Positions 24,587 to 32,905 of a stretch of DNA of 40,291 nt are shown here, in pieces. The translations under genes and the position numbers were made by a program. Source of the DNA: Gracilibacteraceae bacterium (GTDB lineage Bacteria > Bacillota > Desulfitobacteriia > Desulfitobacteriales > Syntrophobotulaceae); the NCBI GenBank assembly GCA_031266805.1, contig JAISAH010000099.1, positions 1 through 40,291 on the forward strand, in the 5' to 3' direction. Below the pieces are notes generated by a model. The model saw only the letters and a list, made by a program, of their open reading frames with translations, ran no database searches and was not told the origin of the DNA. Numbering within the stretch: the stretch's first letter is position 1; each line of letters begins with the position of its first letter.

Positions 24587-24904
24587 ACACATGTCCAAAC
24601 ACTCACTCATCGCGTCTCTGCCGGTAATTCTGAGTGTTTAGAAGTATCTTATTAATCAGTGTACAAAATCACAAGCGCTCTGTAAAATAGCGATTTTTTA
24701 TGCCGCTATCAATTTGGCATATGGCCGCGCTTGATTTTTCCTTAGGATACCTCTAAATACTCAGAGTCGATGCCTCCGCCAGCAATTTTCCCGTCAGGCT
24801 AGGCGGAGGAGGGAGGCATACCCGGGGCGGTATGGTGACTGACGACAACGACGCCTGACGGGAAAAGGGCGGCGGGGGCGCGACGAGTGAGTATTTAGAG
24901 GTGT
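24587..24904. repeat. Nested inverted repeats upstream of the dsr operon
   Basis: Four related ends of the type TGAGTRTTTAGARGTRTC occur here: 24631-24648 (plus), about 24753-24770 (minus) and 24887-24904 (plus), with a fourth, weaker relative near 24587-24614 (minus). The second and third enclose about 150 bases that also hold TTTTCCCGTCAGGC (24786-24799) and its complement (24852-24865), and CCTCCGCC/GGCGGAGG. The plan is that of a small, non-coding miniature transposon, or of a repeated regulator site. No gene is seen in 24568-24907. Confidence 0.6.
24658..24686 (-). promoter_or_regulatory. Candidate promoter of the dsr operon
   Basis: On the minus strand TTTACA (24681-24686) and TACACT (24658-24663) are 17 bases apart, about 90 bases upstream of M2. 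Just upstream lie AATCAAGCGC and GCGCTTGTGATT, an imperfect inverted pair, and ATAGCG/CGCTAT, which could be regulator sites. Confidence 0.4.
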
Positions 24905-24907
24905 CCC

Positions 24908-25804
24908 TTATATCATTTGGATCAGCAGTTTCGTCTCCTCCGGGGTGAGACTGCTCCGCTTGGATTTCAATAAGATGAAAGTATAGTCGAACTCCGCTTC
25001 CCTGGAGCGCACGGGCACGAGGCGCAGCTTGTACTGCTCCGGGATGCCGTTATTGACACATTTGTCATGCATGGCGAACCCGACGCCTCCGCCGTCCCCC
25101 AACGCTTGCCAGAAAAGGCTGCTGTTGGAAGTAGAAAGGACGATGTTCGGCTCCCCGTAGCGGCGGAGGGTGTCCAGCACCATGACGCTGCCGTCCAGAT
25201 ACTCGAAATTCACGAGGGGGAGCTTCAGGATCTCCGGCACGGAGGTGGATTTCAGGCGCGAGAGCGGCAGTTTTTCGCTGACGCAGGCCACGAGCCGGTC
25301 GTTGGCGGATTTTACCACGTCCAGTTCCATCTCCTCATAGTCGGCCTGCCGGTACTCGCGCCGCGGCATCAGGAGCATACCGCCGCTCTTGCTGGCGTTC
25401 CGGAGTTCTTTGAGGATCCCCTCCCGGGATTTGTTGACGACAGTGATCTGAAAATCCGGCTGCTGGCGGCAGAAAGCCGCGACTTTCCGGCCCACCAGTT
25501 CCGGATTGATATTGAAGGGCAGGTAAAACTTGAAATGACATTCGCCGCGGGCCGGCCGCCCGATCTGTTTCAGCTCGCCGACCTTCGCCAGAATCTCCCC
25601 GGCGATCTGGACAAAACGCTCCCCTTCCGGCGAGAGGCTGACTCCCCGCGAACTGCGGCGGATCAAAGTGACGCCGAACTCGTTTTCCAGCTTGCGCAGC
25701 GAGTTGCTGATATTCTGGGGGGTCACGAACACTTCTTCCGCCGCCTTGCTTATAGAATGAGTTTTGCTGACTGCGATCAAATATGATAATTGTTCAAATT
25801 GCAT
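24908..25804 (-). CDS. LysR-family regulator next to the permease-ASST operon
   Basis: A 298-residue LysR-type regulator with an N-terminal helix-turn-helix (HSISKAAEEVFVTPQNISNS) and an effector-binding domain (FYLPFNINPELVGRK; LVNFEYLDGSVMVLDTL). The start ATG 25804 follows AGGAGGAG. It is divergent from the SLC13 permease and lies just upstream of the dsr operon on the same strand, so it could control either side. It differs clearly from the CysL-like regulator at 10212-11168. Its ligand may be a sulfate ester, by gene context only. Confidence 0.88.
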   Translation of the reverse strand: MQFEQLSYLIAVSKTHSISKAAEEVFVTPQNISNSLRKLENEFGVTLIRRSSRGVSLSPEGERFVQIAGEILAKVGELKQIGRPARGECHFKFYLPFNINPELVGRKVAAFCRQQPDFQITVVNKSREGILKELRNASKSGGMLLMPRREYRQADYEEMELDVVKSANDRLVACVSEKLPLSRLKSTSVPEILKLPLVNFEYLDGSVMVLDTLRRYGEPNIVLSTSNSSLFWQALGDGGGVGFAMHDKCVNNGIPEQYKLRLVPVRSREAEFDYTFILLKSKRSSLTPEETKLLIQMI

Positions 25805-25871
25805 TCGCTTTCTCCTCCTCGGGCTTTATTTTTTACTTTATTTTCCATCTCCGCACGCGCATGTTACCGTC

Positions 25872-25900
25872 AGTATAAACGATTAGCCGGCCGATGTCTA
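25872..25900 (-). promoter_or_regulatory. Promoter of the divergent lysR
   Basis: On the minus strand TAGACA (25895-25900) and TATACT (25872-25877) are 17 bases apart. The -35 box overlaps a 12-base tandem repeat (25892-25915, CGATGTCTAAGG then CGATGTCCAAGG), which could be an autoregulatory site. Confidence 0.6.
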
Positions 25901-26204
25901 AGGCGATGTCCAAGGCGTGCTATAGAATTTTATTATGTGTCGATTTGTTTGACTTATTATGTAGGAAGATTTCTGCAAAACGCCCTCAAATCCTGCCCCC
26001 AAATAATGCGTGCAATTATTAATTTTTTAAATTATCAAAAAGCTAAAGCAACATTTGCTTCCCTAATCACGCCATTGGAATTTATAATGATACCGCCCCG
26101 TGAAGTTGCCGGCGCTTCCGGGCCCGGCGCTCGTATCTGCCGGGAATGAGTCCCGTCGCATTCCTAATTTGCGTCGCCGCGCGCAGCGGCGAGATGGAGG
26201 TTAT
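25901..26204 (+). promoter_or_regulatory. Control region of the permease-ASST-MFS operon
   Basis: About 300 bases without a gene. A consensus -10 box TATAAT lies at 26083-26088, with no good -35 at proper distance, as expected for an activator-dependent promoter. A leader of over 100 bases follows, G+C-rich with GC-rich palindromes (GCGTCGCCGC, GCGGCGAG), up to GGAGG just before the ATG at 26205. Confidence 0.4.
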
Positions 26205-27758
26205 ATGGAGACTGTAGAAAAGCTCAAACTGTCTTACAGCAAGGAGTTCCCGAAGTTTCTGATTTTCGCGGGCATCTGTCTCGCGGGCTGGCTTCTGGCC
26301 TTCGCCTTTCCTGTCTCGGCTGAGGACCCCACCACGAATGCCGGTCTCACCCAGATCGGCATCCGCACGCTCTTTGTGTTCATCGCTTGTGTCTACGGCT
26401 GGAGCGCCACGACCGAAGTCTGGCCCAGTATGCTGGCCTTCTGTCTCCTGCCCCTGACGGGCAGCATCACGACCACAGCCCTGCTCGCCGCGGGCTTTGG
26501 CTCCGATCTCGGATTTTTCACCATCGTCCTCTTAGTCTTTATCGGTTATCTTACCCAGATGGGCGTACCCCGCTACATCGCCAACTGGATGCTGACCAGG
26601 AAGATTCTGGCCGGCCACCCCTGGCGTTTTTTCTTCACCGTCCTCTTTGTCACTTGGTTCCTCTCCACCATCAACAACTTCATGGCCGCCTTCCTGATGT
26701 GGAGCATCCTCTACGGCGTCTTTGAAAAAGCCGGCTACAACAAAGGCGACAAATTCTGCACCTACAGCTTCTTTGGCATCGGTCTCTGCGTCGGCGTATC
26801 CCTCTCGGCCATGCCCTGGTCCATGAACGCCATGGTGCTGCACGGCTTCCTGAACCAAACCTTGGGCGTGCCGGTCGACGTGGCCAAATACCTGGCTTTT
26901 TCCATTCCTTTCTCCCTCATTTCGATCGTTCTCTATCTGATCCTCTGCAAATTCGTGTTCCGGGTGGATCTGCAAGGCCTGAAAAACGTCGACATGAGCT
27001 TCATCCCCAAAGAGGAACTGGAAATTACTCCCAGCCGTGGCCTCGGCCTCATCGCCCTCGCCGCGCTCATCCTCATGATGATTGTGCCGGTCTTTACGGT
27101 AAACGTCGCGGCGCTCGCCGGCTTCAACGCGGTCATGGCCAGTTTCGGCTATACCGGCAAATGCCTGGTCATCATCAGTATACTGGTCATCTTCAAGCTC
27201 GGCGAGAACCGGCTCTTTGAGTTTGACAAATTCGCCGCCGGCCTGAAATGGGGCGTCATCGGCATCATCTGGATCGTCGTGCCGCTCGGCTCCTGCCTGA
27301 CGAACCCGGCCTCCGGCATCCAGGCCTTTCTGCGCTCCTCGCTCGTGCCCATGGTGCAAGACCTGGACTTTTTCGTCTTTGTCATCATCGTCACCGCGCT
27401 TGTCGTCCTCATCACCAATTTCATGGCTAACATGCCCGTCTGTATGATGTTCGCTCCCATCGCTTTCCAGATGGCGGCGGCCAACGGCGTCGCCGAAGAA
27501 CAGATCGGCTATCTTCTCATCGTGGCCTGCACCATCGCCTGGTTGGTCCCCTCCTCCTCGCCCGCGGGCATCTTGCTCTATATGAACCCGGAATGGCTGA
27601 AACCGAAAGATATAATCCGGATCGGCATCCCGGCCATGGTCATGTGCGCCGTCATCGCTCTTATCTGCTACTGGTTCATTTTGCAGCCTCTGTTCTCCGG
27701 CATACCGCCTGTCGCCGAGCGTGCCGCTGTTGACGCCGCCATTAGTTTGTTGCCCTGA
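26205..27758 (+). CDS. SLC13/DASS-type anion permease
   Basis: A 517-residue membrane protein with a dozen or so hydrophobic helices, in the style of the SLC13/DASS (divalent anion:sodium symporter) and related ArsB/CitT superfamily: two repeated halves with N-x-M/N-F-M-A turns (STINNFMAAFLMW; ITNFMANMPVCMM) and LVPSSSPAGILLY near the end. These carriers take up dicarboxylates, sulfate or other anions. The start ATG 26205 follows GGAGG; a longer open frame starting at 26100 lacks a ribosome site. It stands before an ASST and an MFS gene in one operon, so an organic sulfate ester is a reasonable substrate, though only by context. Confidence 0.85.
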   Translation: METVEKLKLSYSKEFPKFLIFAGICLAGWLLAFAFPVSAEDPTTNAGLTQIGIRTLFVFIACVYGWSATTEVWPSMLAFCLLPLTGSITTTALLAAGFGSDLGFFTIVLLVFIGYLTQMGVPRYIANWMLTRKILAGHPWRFFFTVLFVTWFLSTINNFMAAFLMWSILYGVFEKAGYNKGDKFCTYSFFGIGLCVGVSLSAMPWSMNAMVLHGFLNQTLGVPVDVAKYLAFSIPFSLISIVLYLILCKFVFRVDLQGLKNVDMSFIPKEELEITPSRGLGLIALAALILMMIVPVFTVNVAALAGFNAVMASFGYTGKCLVIISILVIFKLGENRLFEFDKFAAGLKWGVIGIIWIVVPLGSCLTNPASGIQAFLRSSLVPMVQDLDFFVFVIIVTALVVLITNFMANMPVCMMFAPIAFQMAAANGVAEEQIGYLLIVACTIAWLVPSSSPAGILLYMNPEWLKPKDIIRIGIPAMVMCAVIALICYWFILQPLFSGIPPVAERAAVDAAISLLP

Positions 27759-27795
27759 ATCTAGATGTTTTAATTATTAAGGAGGTTTTAAAATC

Positions 27796-29232
27796 ATGGG
27801 TTATCCGACTGTCCACCCCAAAGGGGTCACCATCTACAAGCCCGAAAAATGCTGGAACGGCTTCACCGTCTTTGGCGTCACCGGCATGGGCGCGGTCCTT
27901 ATGGACATGAACGGCGCGGAGATGCGCGTCTGGAAAGGGGTCTACGGTTTTCCCCACAAGCTTTTCCCCGGCGGATATCTGATGGGCGCTCACGGCGAGC
28001 GCAATCCGGCCTACGGTTTTCAGGACACTTTGGATCTCGTGCAGTGGGACTGGGACGGCAACATCGTTTGGAAATACGACGGCACCGAATATATTGAAGA
28101 TCCCGGCGAAAAAGCCGGCTGGCAGGCGCGGCAGCATCACGACTATCAGCGGGAGGGCAATCCCGTGGGCTACTACGCGCCGGGTCTGGACCCCAAGACC
28201 GACGGCGGCAGCACTCTCGTCCTCTGTCACCGCAACGTCTCTAACCCTAAAATTTCCAATTACCTTCTCGTCGACGACATCATCGTCGAAACCGACTGGG
28301 AAGGGAAGAAGATCTGGGAATGGGCCTGCAGCGACCATTTTGACGAATTAGGCTTTGACCAGACGGCGAAAAACAGTCTCTATCACAACCCGAATCTCCG
28401 CACCGGCGGCACCTTAATGGGCGACTGGATGCATATCAACTCCATGTCGGAACTCGGCCCCAACAAGCGCTACGACGCCGGCGACGAGCGTTTCCACCCG
28501 AAAAATATCATCTGCGACGGCCGGGAGACGAATATCCTTTTCATCATCGACAAAAAAACGGGCAAGATCGTCTGGAAGGTCGGCCCCGACTACAGCCAGG
28601 GCCCGGAGAAAAAACTGGGCTGGATCATCGGCCAGCATCACGCCCATATGATCCCCAAGGGTCTTCCGGGCGAAGGCAATATCCTCGTCTACGACAACGG
28701 CGGCTGGGCCGGCTACGGCGCGGTGAACCCCGCTTCCAAGGACGGCACGAAAAACGCCTGGCGCGACTATACCCGTATCCTGGAGTTCAACCCCGTGAAC
28801 ATGGAGATCGTCTGGCAGCACACGCCGGCGGAGGACGGCCACTCCATGCCTTTCAACAACAGCCATTTCTACAGTCCTTTCGTCAGCTCCGCCCAGCGGC
28901 TGCCCAACGGCAACACTCTGATCTGTGAAGGCTCGGAAGGCCGCTTCCTGGAAGTGACCGCGGCCCATGAGACGGTCTGGGAATACCTCAGCCCCTACAA
29001 TTCCATGGGCAGCCTGAACATGGTCTACCGCTGCTACCGCGCGCCTTACGCTTGGGCGCCGCAGGCCCGGCATACGCCGGAAATCGGGATCGAGCCGATC
29101 GAGTGCGCTTCCTGGCGCGTTCCCGGCGCGTCCAATGACCGCCTCTCCGAGGTCGATATCCCGGACTGCGTCATCCATGAAGCCGTGGATCCCTCCCGCT
29201 CTCTCTGCATCGGCGGTATCGAAGAAGACTAG
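27796..29232 (+). CDS. Arylsulfate sulfotransferase-like protein, short form
   Basis: A 478-residue ASST-family beta-propeller without the N-terminal sandwich domain and without a signal peptide. Candidate active-site residues are ARQHHDY (His115), WMHINSM (His213), ERFHPKN (Arg232) and GQHHAHMIP (His282/284), the same order as in the ASST at 4194-6056. Blade-type repeats such as NIVWKYDG, KIVWKVGP and EIVWQHTP (hydrophobic-x-W at strand ends) are clear. ATG 27796 follows TAAGGAGG. It is between an anion permease and an MFS carrier. Since it is cytoplasmic, its donor would have to be imported. It could transfer sulfuryl groups between phenols or to another acceptor; substrates are unknown. 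Confidence 0.85.
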   Translation: MGYPTVHPKGVTIYKPEKCWNGFTVFGVTGMGAVLMDMNGAEMRVWKGVYGFPHKLFPGGYLMGAHGERNPAYGFQDTLDLVQWDWDGNIVWKYDGTEYIEDPGEKAGWQARQHHDYQREGNPVGYYAPGLDPKTDGGSTLVLCHRNVSNPKISNYLLVDDIIVETDWEGKKIWEWACSDHFDELGFDQTAKNSLYHNPNLRTGGTLMGDWMHINSMSELGPNKRYDAGDERFHPKNIICDGRETNILFIIDKKTGKIVWKVGPDYSQGPEKKLGWIIGQHHAHMIPKGLPGEGNILVYDNGGWAGYGAVNPASKDGTKNAWRDYTRILEFNPVNMEIVWQHTPAEDGHSMPFNNSHFYSPFVSSAQRLPNGNTLICEGSEGRFLEVTAAHETVWEYLSPYNSMGSLNMVYRCYRAPYAWAPQARHTPEIGIEPIECASWRVPGASNDRLSEVDIPDCVIHEAVDPSRSLCIGGIEED

Positions 29233-29247
29233 AAAAGGACTCGCAGC

Positions 29248-30429
29248 GTGGATATAACAGCAAAAACTCCTTACCAAAACTATCTGCTCGTCAGTCTCCT
29301 GATGGTGCTGTGCGCGATGACCGCCGGCATATGCCTTTTTAAGATCCCGATGATCCTGACCGATCTGGCGGAGAGCTACGGTATTCAGCTGACGGACGCT
29401 TCCTGGCTCATGGCGATTTTCACTTTCACCGGCATTTTCTGCGCCGTCCCCGCCGGACTGCTGGGGCGGCGCTTCCACCCGAAGCGGATGCTGACGGCGG
29501 GGATTTTCTGCGTGGCCCTGGGCTCTCTCTTGGGCGCTTTCGCTCCGAATTTCTCCGTCCTCATTCTGACCCGGGCGCTGGAAGGCGTCGGTTTTTCTTT
29601 CGTGGCGGTCTGCGGCACTTTGACGGTAAAACAGGCGGTGGAACCGGCCAATATAGGCAAGGCTCTCGGCATTTGGGCCGTCTGGCTCTGCCTCGGGCAG
29701 ATCGCCGCTTTCGCCGTGACTCCCTCTCTCTACGCCCTAGGCGGGGCGCGCGGCCTCTGGCTCTTTACCGCCGCCCTGGCCGCTTTTATGGGCGTCGTCG
29801 TCGCTCTGGCTTTGCGCGTACCGGGTGAGAGCGCCCCGGCCGGGGAAAAAAGCCCTCCCCTCAGCGCCCTCCTAAGTAACGGAAATTTTTGGAAATTAGG
29901 TCTGGCCTATCTGATCTACAACCTCTTTGTCACCGCCGTCCTCACTTTCGGCCCCGCCTGTCTGACGGAAGGCGGGGTCGGCACGGCCCGGGCGGCCATA
30001 CTGACCAGTCTGCCCATGCTGCTGCCGGTGGCTTCCTCACCGGCCTGCGGCGCCCTCATGGACCGGTTGGGGGTGAAGAAGCCCTTCCTGATCATCACGC
30101 ATCTGGGCACGGTGGTCGGAGCGTGGATGTTTTTTTCCTTCAGCGGCGTCCTCCTGTATCTGGGGGTCGTGATCATGGGCGTTTTCTGCTGCAATCCCAC
30201 CGCGACTTTGAACGTCATCCCCGATATCCTGAAAAACCCCGAGGACTACAGCGGCGCTATCGGTCTCCTCATGGTTTTCCAGAACACGGGCATGTTTCTG
30301 GGTTCGCTCAGCATGTCCTATCTGCTCCTGCCCGCCGGCGGCGTCTGGGCCATAGGCGCCCTGCTTCTACTGCCGGTCGGGCTGCTGGCGGCGCTGCTCG
30401 CCTGGCGGGTCAGCCCCCGCGCCGCCTGA
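29248..30429 (+). CDS. MFS transporter
   Basis: A 393-residue major facilitator with about 12 membrane helices. The family loop motif appears as GLLGRRFHPKRM between helices 2 and 3, and a matching LMDRLGVKKPFL in the second half. It resembles the CynX/NimT-type branch of small-molecule anion and drug carriers, but this is not firm. The GTG start at 29248 follows AAAAGGA, 15 bases after the ASST stop, so it is the third gene of the operon. It may export the desulfated phenol or import the ester. Confidence 0.82.
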   Translation: MDITAKTPYQNYLLVSLLMVLCAMTAGICLFKIPMILTDLAESYGIQLTDASWLMAIFTFTGIFCAVPAGLLGRRFHPKRMLTAGIFCVALGSLLGAFAPNFSVLILTRALEGVGFSFVAVCGTLTVKQAVEPANIGKALGIWAVWLCLGQIAAFAVTPSLYALGGARGLWLFTAALAAFMGVVVALALRVPGESAPAGEKSPPLSALLSNGNFWKLGLAYLIYNLFVTAVLTFGPACLTEGGVGTARAAILTSLPMLLPVASSPACGALMDRLGVKKPFLIITHLGTVVGAWMFFSFSGVLLYLGVVIMGVFCCNPTATLNVIPDILKNPEDYSGAIGLLMVFQNTGMFLGSLSMSYLLLPAGGVWAIGALLLLPVGLLAALLAWRVSPRAA

Positions 30430-30441
30430 GGCCCCGCCCGT

Positions 30442-30469
30442 GTAGGGGTTCAAAATTTTGAACCCCTAC
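30442..30469. terminator. Perfect 28-base palindrome after the MFS gene
   Basis: GTAGGGGTTCAAAA is followed directly by its complement. It is 12 bases after the stop codon and is followed by GTGGTTTTGG. It may be a terminator or a dispersed palindromic repeat. Confidence 0.55.
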
Positions 30470-30494
30470 GGTGGTTTTGGACACGCGTTGAACA

Positions 30495-30524
30495 AAAAGG
30501 ACGAGTCCGCGGACTCGTCCTTTT
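30495..30524. terminator. Bidirectional rho-independent terminator
   Basis: A perfect 30-base palindrome, AAAAGGACGAGTCCG and its complement ending in TTTT. With A-runs before and T-runs after, it can stop transcription on both strands. It closes the permease-ASST-MFS operon. Confidence 0.75.
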
Positions 30525-30593
30525 CAGCGCATTTGACAATGTGCGTATAGCGCATTACAATAATAGACAAAGAATCAAGAAATGAGGGCCGCT

Positions 30594-30869
30594 ATGTCGA
30601 CTGCCAATATTAATCTGCGAACTGACAGCGAAATCAAGGCTCAGGCGGGGCAGATTTTTGAATCTCTGGGGCTGGATATGTCTACAGCCATTAACCTGTT
30701 TCTGCGCCAAACCGTGAAATGCAACAACCTGCCGTTTGTTATAGGCACACAAGCGATGGAAGATGCAGCGGTGCGCCCGCCTTTTCAGTTCGGCTGCATG
30801 GCCGGGAAAATCTCCATATCCGACGACTTTGACGAACCACTGGAAGACTTCAAGGAGTACATGGAATGA
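30594..30869 (+). CDS. Hybrid antitoxin: DinJ-like N-terminus, Phd-like tail
   Basis: A 91-residue antitoxin. The first half (ANINLRTDSEIKAQAGQIFE, then LDMSTAINLFLRQTV) is a DinJ/RelB ribbon-helix-helix. The tail GKISISDDFDEPLEDFKEYM is instead of the kind found on Phd/YefM-like (DUF2281) antitoxins that bind PIN-domain toxins. It overlaps the PIN toxin gene by ATGA. The start at ATG 30594 is favoured by GAGGG just upstream. It seems to be a domain swap that pairs a new DNA-binding part with the toxin-binding end of another family. Confidence 0.8.
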   Translation: MSTANINLRTDSEIKAQAGQIFESLGLDMSTAINLFLRQTVKCNNLPFVIGTQAMEDAAVRPPFQFGCMAGKISISDDFDEPLEDFKEYME

Positions 30870-31249
30870 GATACTTGCTTGATACCCATACAGCGCTTTG
30901 GGCGTTGGAAAACAAAACGAAGCTGTCCGCAAACGCTGCCGCCATCATCGGCGATGTCACCGTTTCCCTTGCCTTGAGCGTTGCTTCGGCCTGGGAAGTT
31001 GCTATCAAAGTGAGCATGGAAAAATTGGATTTTGAAGGCGGTGTTGCGGCATTTTTGCGGAAAATGAAGGATAACGGGGTTGCCATCCTCAATATTGAGG
31101 AAAGGCATGTTGAAGCGGTGGAAAACCTGCCCTACATCCACCGTGACCCCTTTGACCGAGTTCTCATCGCTACCGCGCTGGCGGATGGCATGACGATTAT
31201 CACCGCTGATGCGAACATCAAGAAGTATGACGTAAATTGGGTATATTGA
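30866..31249 (+). CDS. PIN-domain toxin (VapC family)
   Basis: A 127-residue PIN-domain protein, a metal-dependent ribonuclease. The acidic residues expected of the active site are in YLLDTHTALWAL, SVASAWEVAIK (Glu), HRDPFDRVLIATAL and IITADANIKKY. It is translationally coupled to the antitoxin upstream. Together they make a complete type II toxin-antitoxin module. Full length and intact. Confidence 0.88.
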   Translation: MRYLLDTHTALWALENKTKLSANAAAIIGDVTVSLALSVASAWEVAIKVSMEKLDFEGGVAAFLRKMKDNGVAILNIEERHVEAVENLPYIHRDPFDRVLIATALADGMTIITADANIKKYDVNWVY

Positions 31250-31297
31250 ACAAGCAAAGGACCGAAAAATACGCAGCCATTGTAATCAAGAATTGCG

Positions 31298-31707
31298 ATG
31301 GTAGCGCAGAGCGACGGCGACGTATTTCGGATCATCGTTCCGCTGGACGACGCCTATTCGTTTGACGCGCAAATCGGTAAAACGCAAACCGCAAAACCAA
31401 ACCGCAAAATCAAACCGCAAAATCAAACCGCAACGTCAAACCGCAAACCGCAAAATCAAACCGCAAAACCAAACCGCAAAAATTGCGGTTCGTATTACGG
31501 GATGGATTGCAGCGCGACCGAAATCAGTGTTCTGGAGTTTTTGAAAAAAAATCCCGCGGCTACTCACGAGGGCATTGCGGGAGAGATCGGAAAATCGATC
31601 CGGACGGCGCAAACCGTTGTGCGCTCCCTGAAAAAAAGGAGTTGCTGACGCGCGAGGGTTCCCGCAGCGCCGGCCGCTGGATAGTGAAAGTTTTCACATC
31701 GCCTTGA
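31298..31707 (+). pseudogene. 3' fragment of an AlbA_2/COG2865-type regulator, frameshifted
   Basis: The frame from 31298 to 31648 starts with GDVFRIIVPLDDAYSF, which resembles the end of the AlbA_2 ATP-binding domain of COG2865 'RecG-like' regulators. It goes on through a repeated Asn/Lys/Gln-rich linker and a winged helix (EISVLEFLKKNPAATHEGIA, then SIRTAQTVVRSLKK). The usual closing segment is found in another frame (LLTREGSRSAGRWIVKVF, to the stop at 31707), so there is a frameshift at the A-run near 31630. The N-terminal three quarters are missing. It is a remnant. Confidence 0.6.
31384..31482 (+). repeat. 13-bp tandem repeat array
   Basis: Units of GCAAAATCAAACC, with variants GCAAAACCAAACC and GCAACGTCAAACC and two shortened 7-base units, follow each other for about 99 bases. 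As 13 is not a multiple of 3, three units (39 bases) run through all three frames and encode a 13-residue cycle (AKSNRKIKPQNQT-like) with no stop in any forward frame. Confidence 0.85.
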
Positions 31708-32881
31708 AATTGTACAGCGGTTTTATGATATTGTCGATCCGCGCCGTCTCCGCGATGTTTTCCATGATCTCCGCCGCCGGTTTGTAGGCGAAAGGCGACT
31801 CGTCGATCGTGTCCCGGCTGACGGTTGAGGAATATATCCCTTGCATGGCTTGTTTAAAATCGGTGAGCGTGACCTGCTCCCGGGCCGCGGAACGGCTCAT
31901 CAGGCGGCCGGCTCCGTGCGGAGCGGAGTAATTCCAGTCCGGGTTGCCCAGACCCGTGCAGATCAGGCTGCCGTCCCGCATGTTGAGCGGGATCAGCACT
32001 CGCTCGCCCGCCTGAGCGGAAATGGCGCCTTTGCGTAAAATCATGGTTTTCATATCTATATAGTTATGAATAGTGGTAAACTGATCCGCGATATGGAATT
32101 TCATGGCCTGGCAAATATCGTAAACAATGGCGCGCCGGTTCAGTTCCGCGTAACGCTGCAATATGCCCATGTCGTGCAGATAATCGTCAAACAGCTCGTC
32201 TTCCACATAGGCCAAAGCTCTGTTGACGGCGCCGCTCTGGCTTTGGCGGATGCTGCTTTCGATCTCTTTTTCCCGCCCGGCCGCTTTCAGCGAGGCGATG
32301 AGTTCCCGGCGGTCGCCGGCCTTCCTGGTCAAATCGCGCCAGGCCGCGTCCTGATAATATTCCGCCGTCTGTTTTCCCGCCTGACGGCTGCCGGAATGAA
32401 CGACCAGATAGAGCCGGCCTTCCTCGTCCCGGTCCAGCTCGATAAAATGATTGCCGCCGCCTAAAGTGCCGAGACTCCGCTCCGCCCGGGGCAGGTTTAT
32501 TTTTTTCGCGCAGCGCAGCTCAGTCAGGTCGATTTCGCCGGCGAATTTATGACTGGCGGCGCGGATCGAATGACCGGCCGGGATATTGGTTTGAATGAAT
32601 TTATCCAGCTGCTGCGGCTCCGCGCGAGTCTCTTTCAGCACGGCGGTTTCCATGCCGCAGCCGATGTCCACCCCCACGAGGTTGGGGACGATCTTATCCG
32701 TGACCGTCATCGTGGTCCCGATCGTGCAACCCGCCCCGGCGTGAGTGTCCGGCATGACGCGGATAACGCTGCCCGCCGTGAACTCCTGGTTGAGCAGGTT
32801 GATAATCTGCGCAATGGCGGTATTTTCCATATTGTCCGTGAAAACTTTGGCGCTGTTGTATTTTCCGCGCAGCTCAATCAT
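31694..32881 (-). CDS. rtcB: RtcB-family RNA ligase
   Basis: A 395-residue member of the RtcB RNA ligase family, which joins RNA ends with 2',3'-cyclic phosphate or 3'-phosphate to 5'-OH ends using GTP and Mn2+. Key motifs: MPDTHAGAGCTIGTTM and VGVDIGCGM (metal Cys), TLGGGNHFIEL (Asn-His), VVHSGSRQAG and APHGAGRLMSR (the guanylylated His). It is shorter than the E. coli-type enzyme (about 408) and close to the RtcB3-like branch. It follows recQ by 24 bases and probably shares its transcript. Its role may be RNA repair. Confidence 0.92.
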   Translation of the reverse strand: MIELRGKYNSAKVFTDNMENTAIAQIINLLNQEFTAGSVIRVMPDTHAGAGCTIGTTMTVTDKIVPNLVGVDIGCGMETAVLKETRAEPQQLDKFIQTNIPAGHSIRAASHKFAGEIDLTELRCAKKINLPRAERSLGTLGGGNHFIELDRDEEGRLYLVVHSGSRQAGKQTAEYYQDAAWRDLTRKAGDRRELIASLKAAGREKEIESSIRQSQSGAVNRALAYVEDELFDDYLHDMGILQRYAELNRRAIVYDICQAMKFHIADQFTTIHNYIDMKTMILRKGAISAQAGERVLIPLNMRDGSLICTGLGNPDWNYSAPHGAGRLMSRSAAREQVTLTDFKQAMQGIYSSTVSRDTIDESPFAYKPAAEIMENIAETARIDNIIKPLYNFKAM

Positions 32882-32905
32882 CGTTTTTCTCCTCGCCGGA
32901 TCCCG

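Noticed and set aside
28414-29478. A 354-codon minus-strand frame opposite the second ASST
   Set aside because: No domain and no start signal; the plus-strand frame has a GGAGG site and ASST motifs.
31384-31482. CRISPR-like array
   Set aside because: The 13-bp units are tandem without spacers and lie inside a coding remnant; no cas gene is near.
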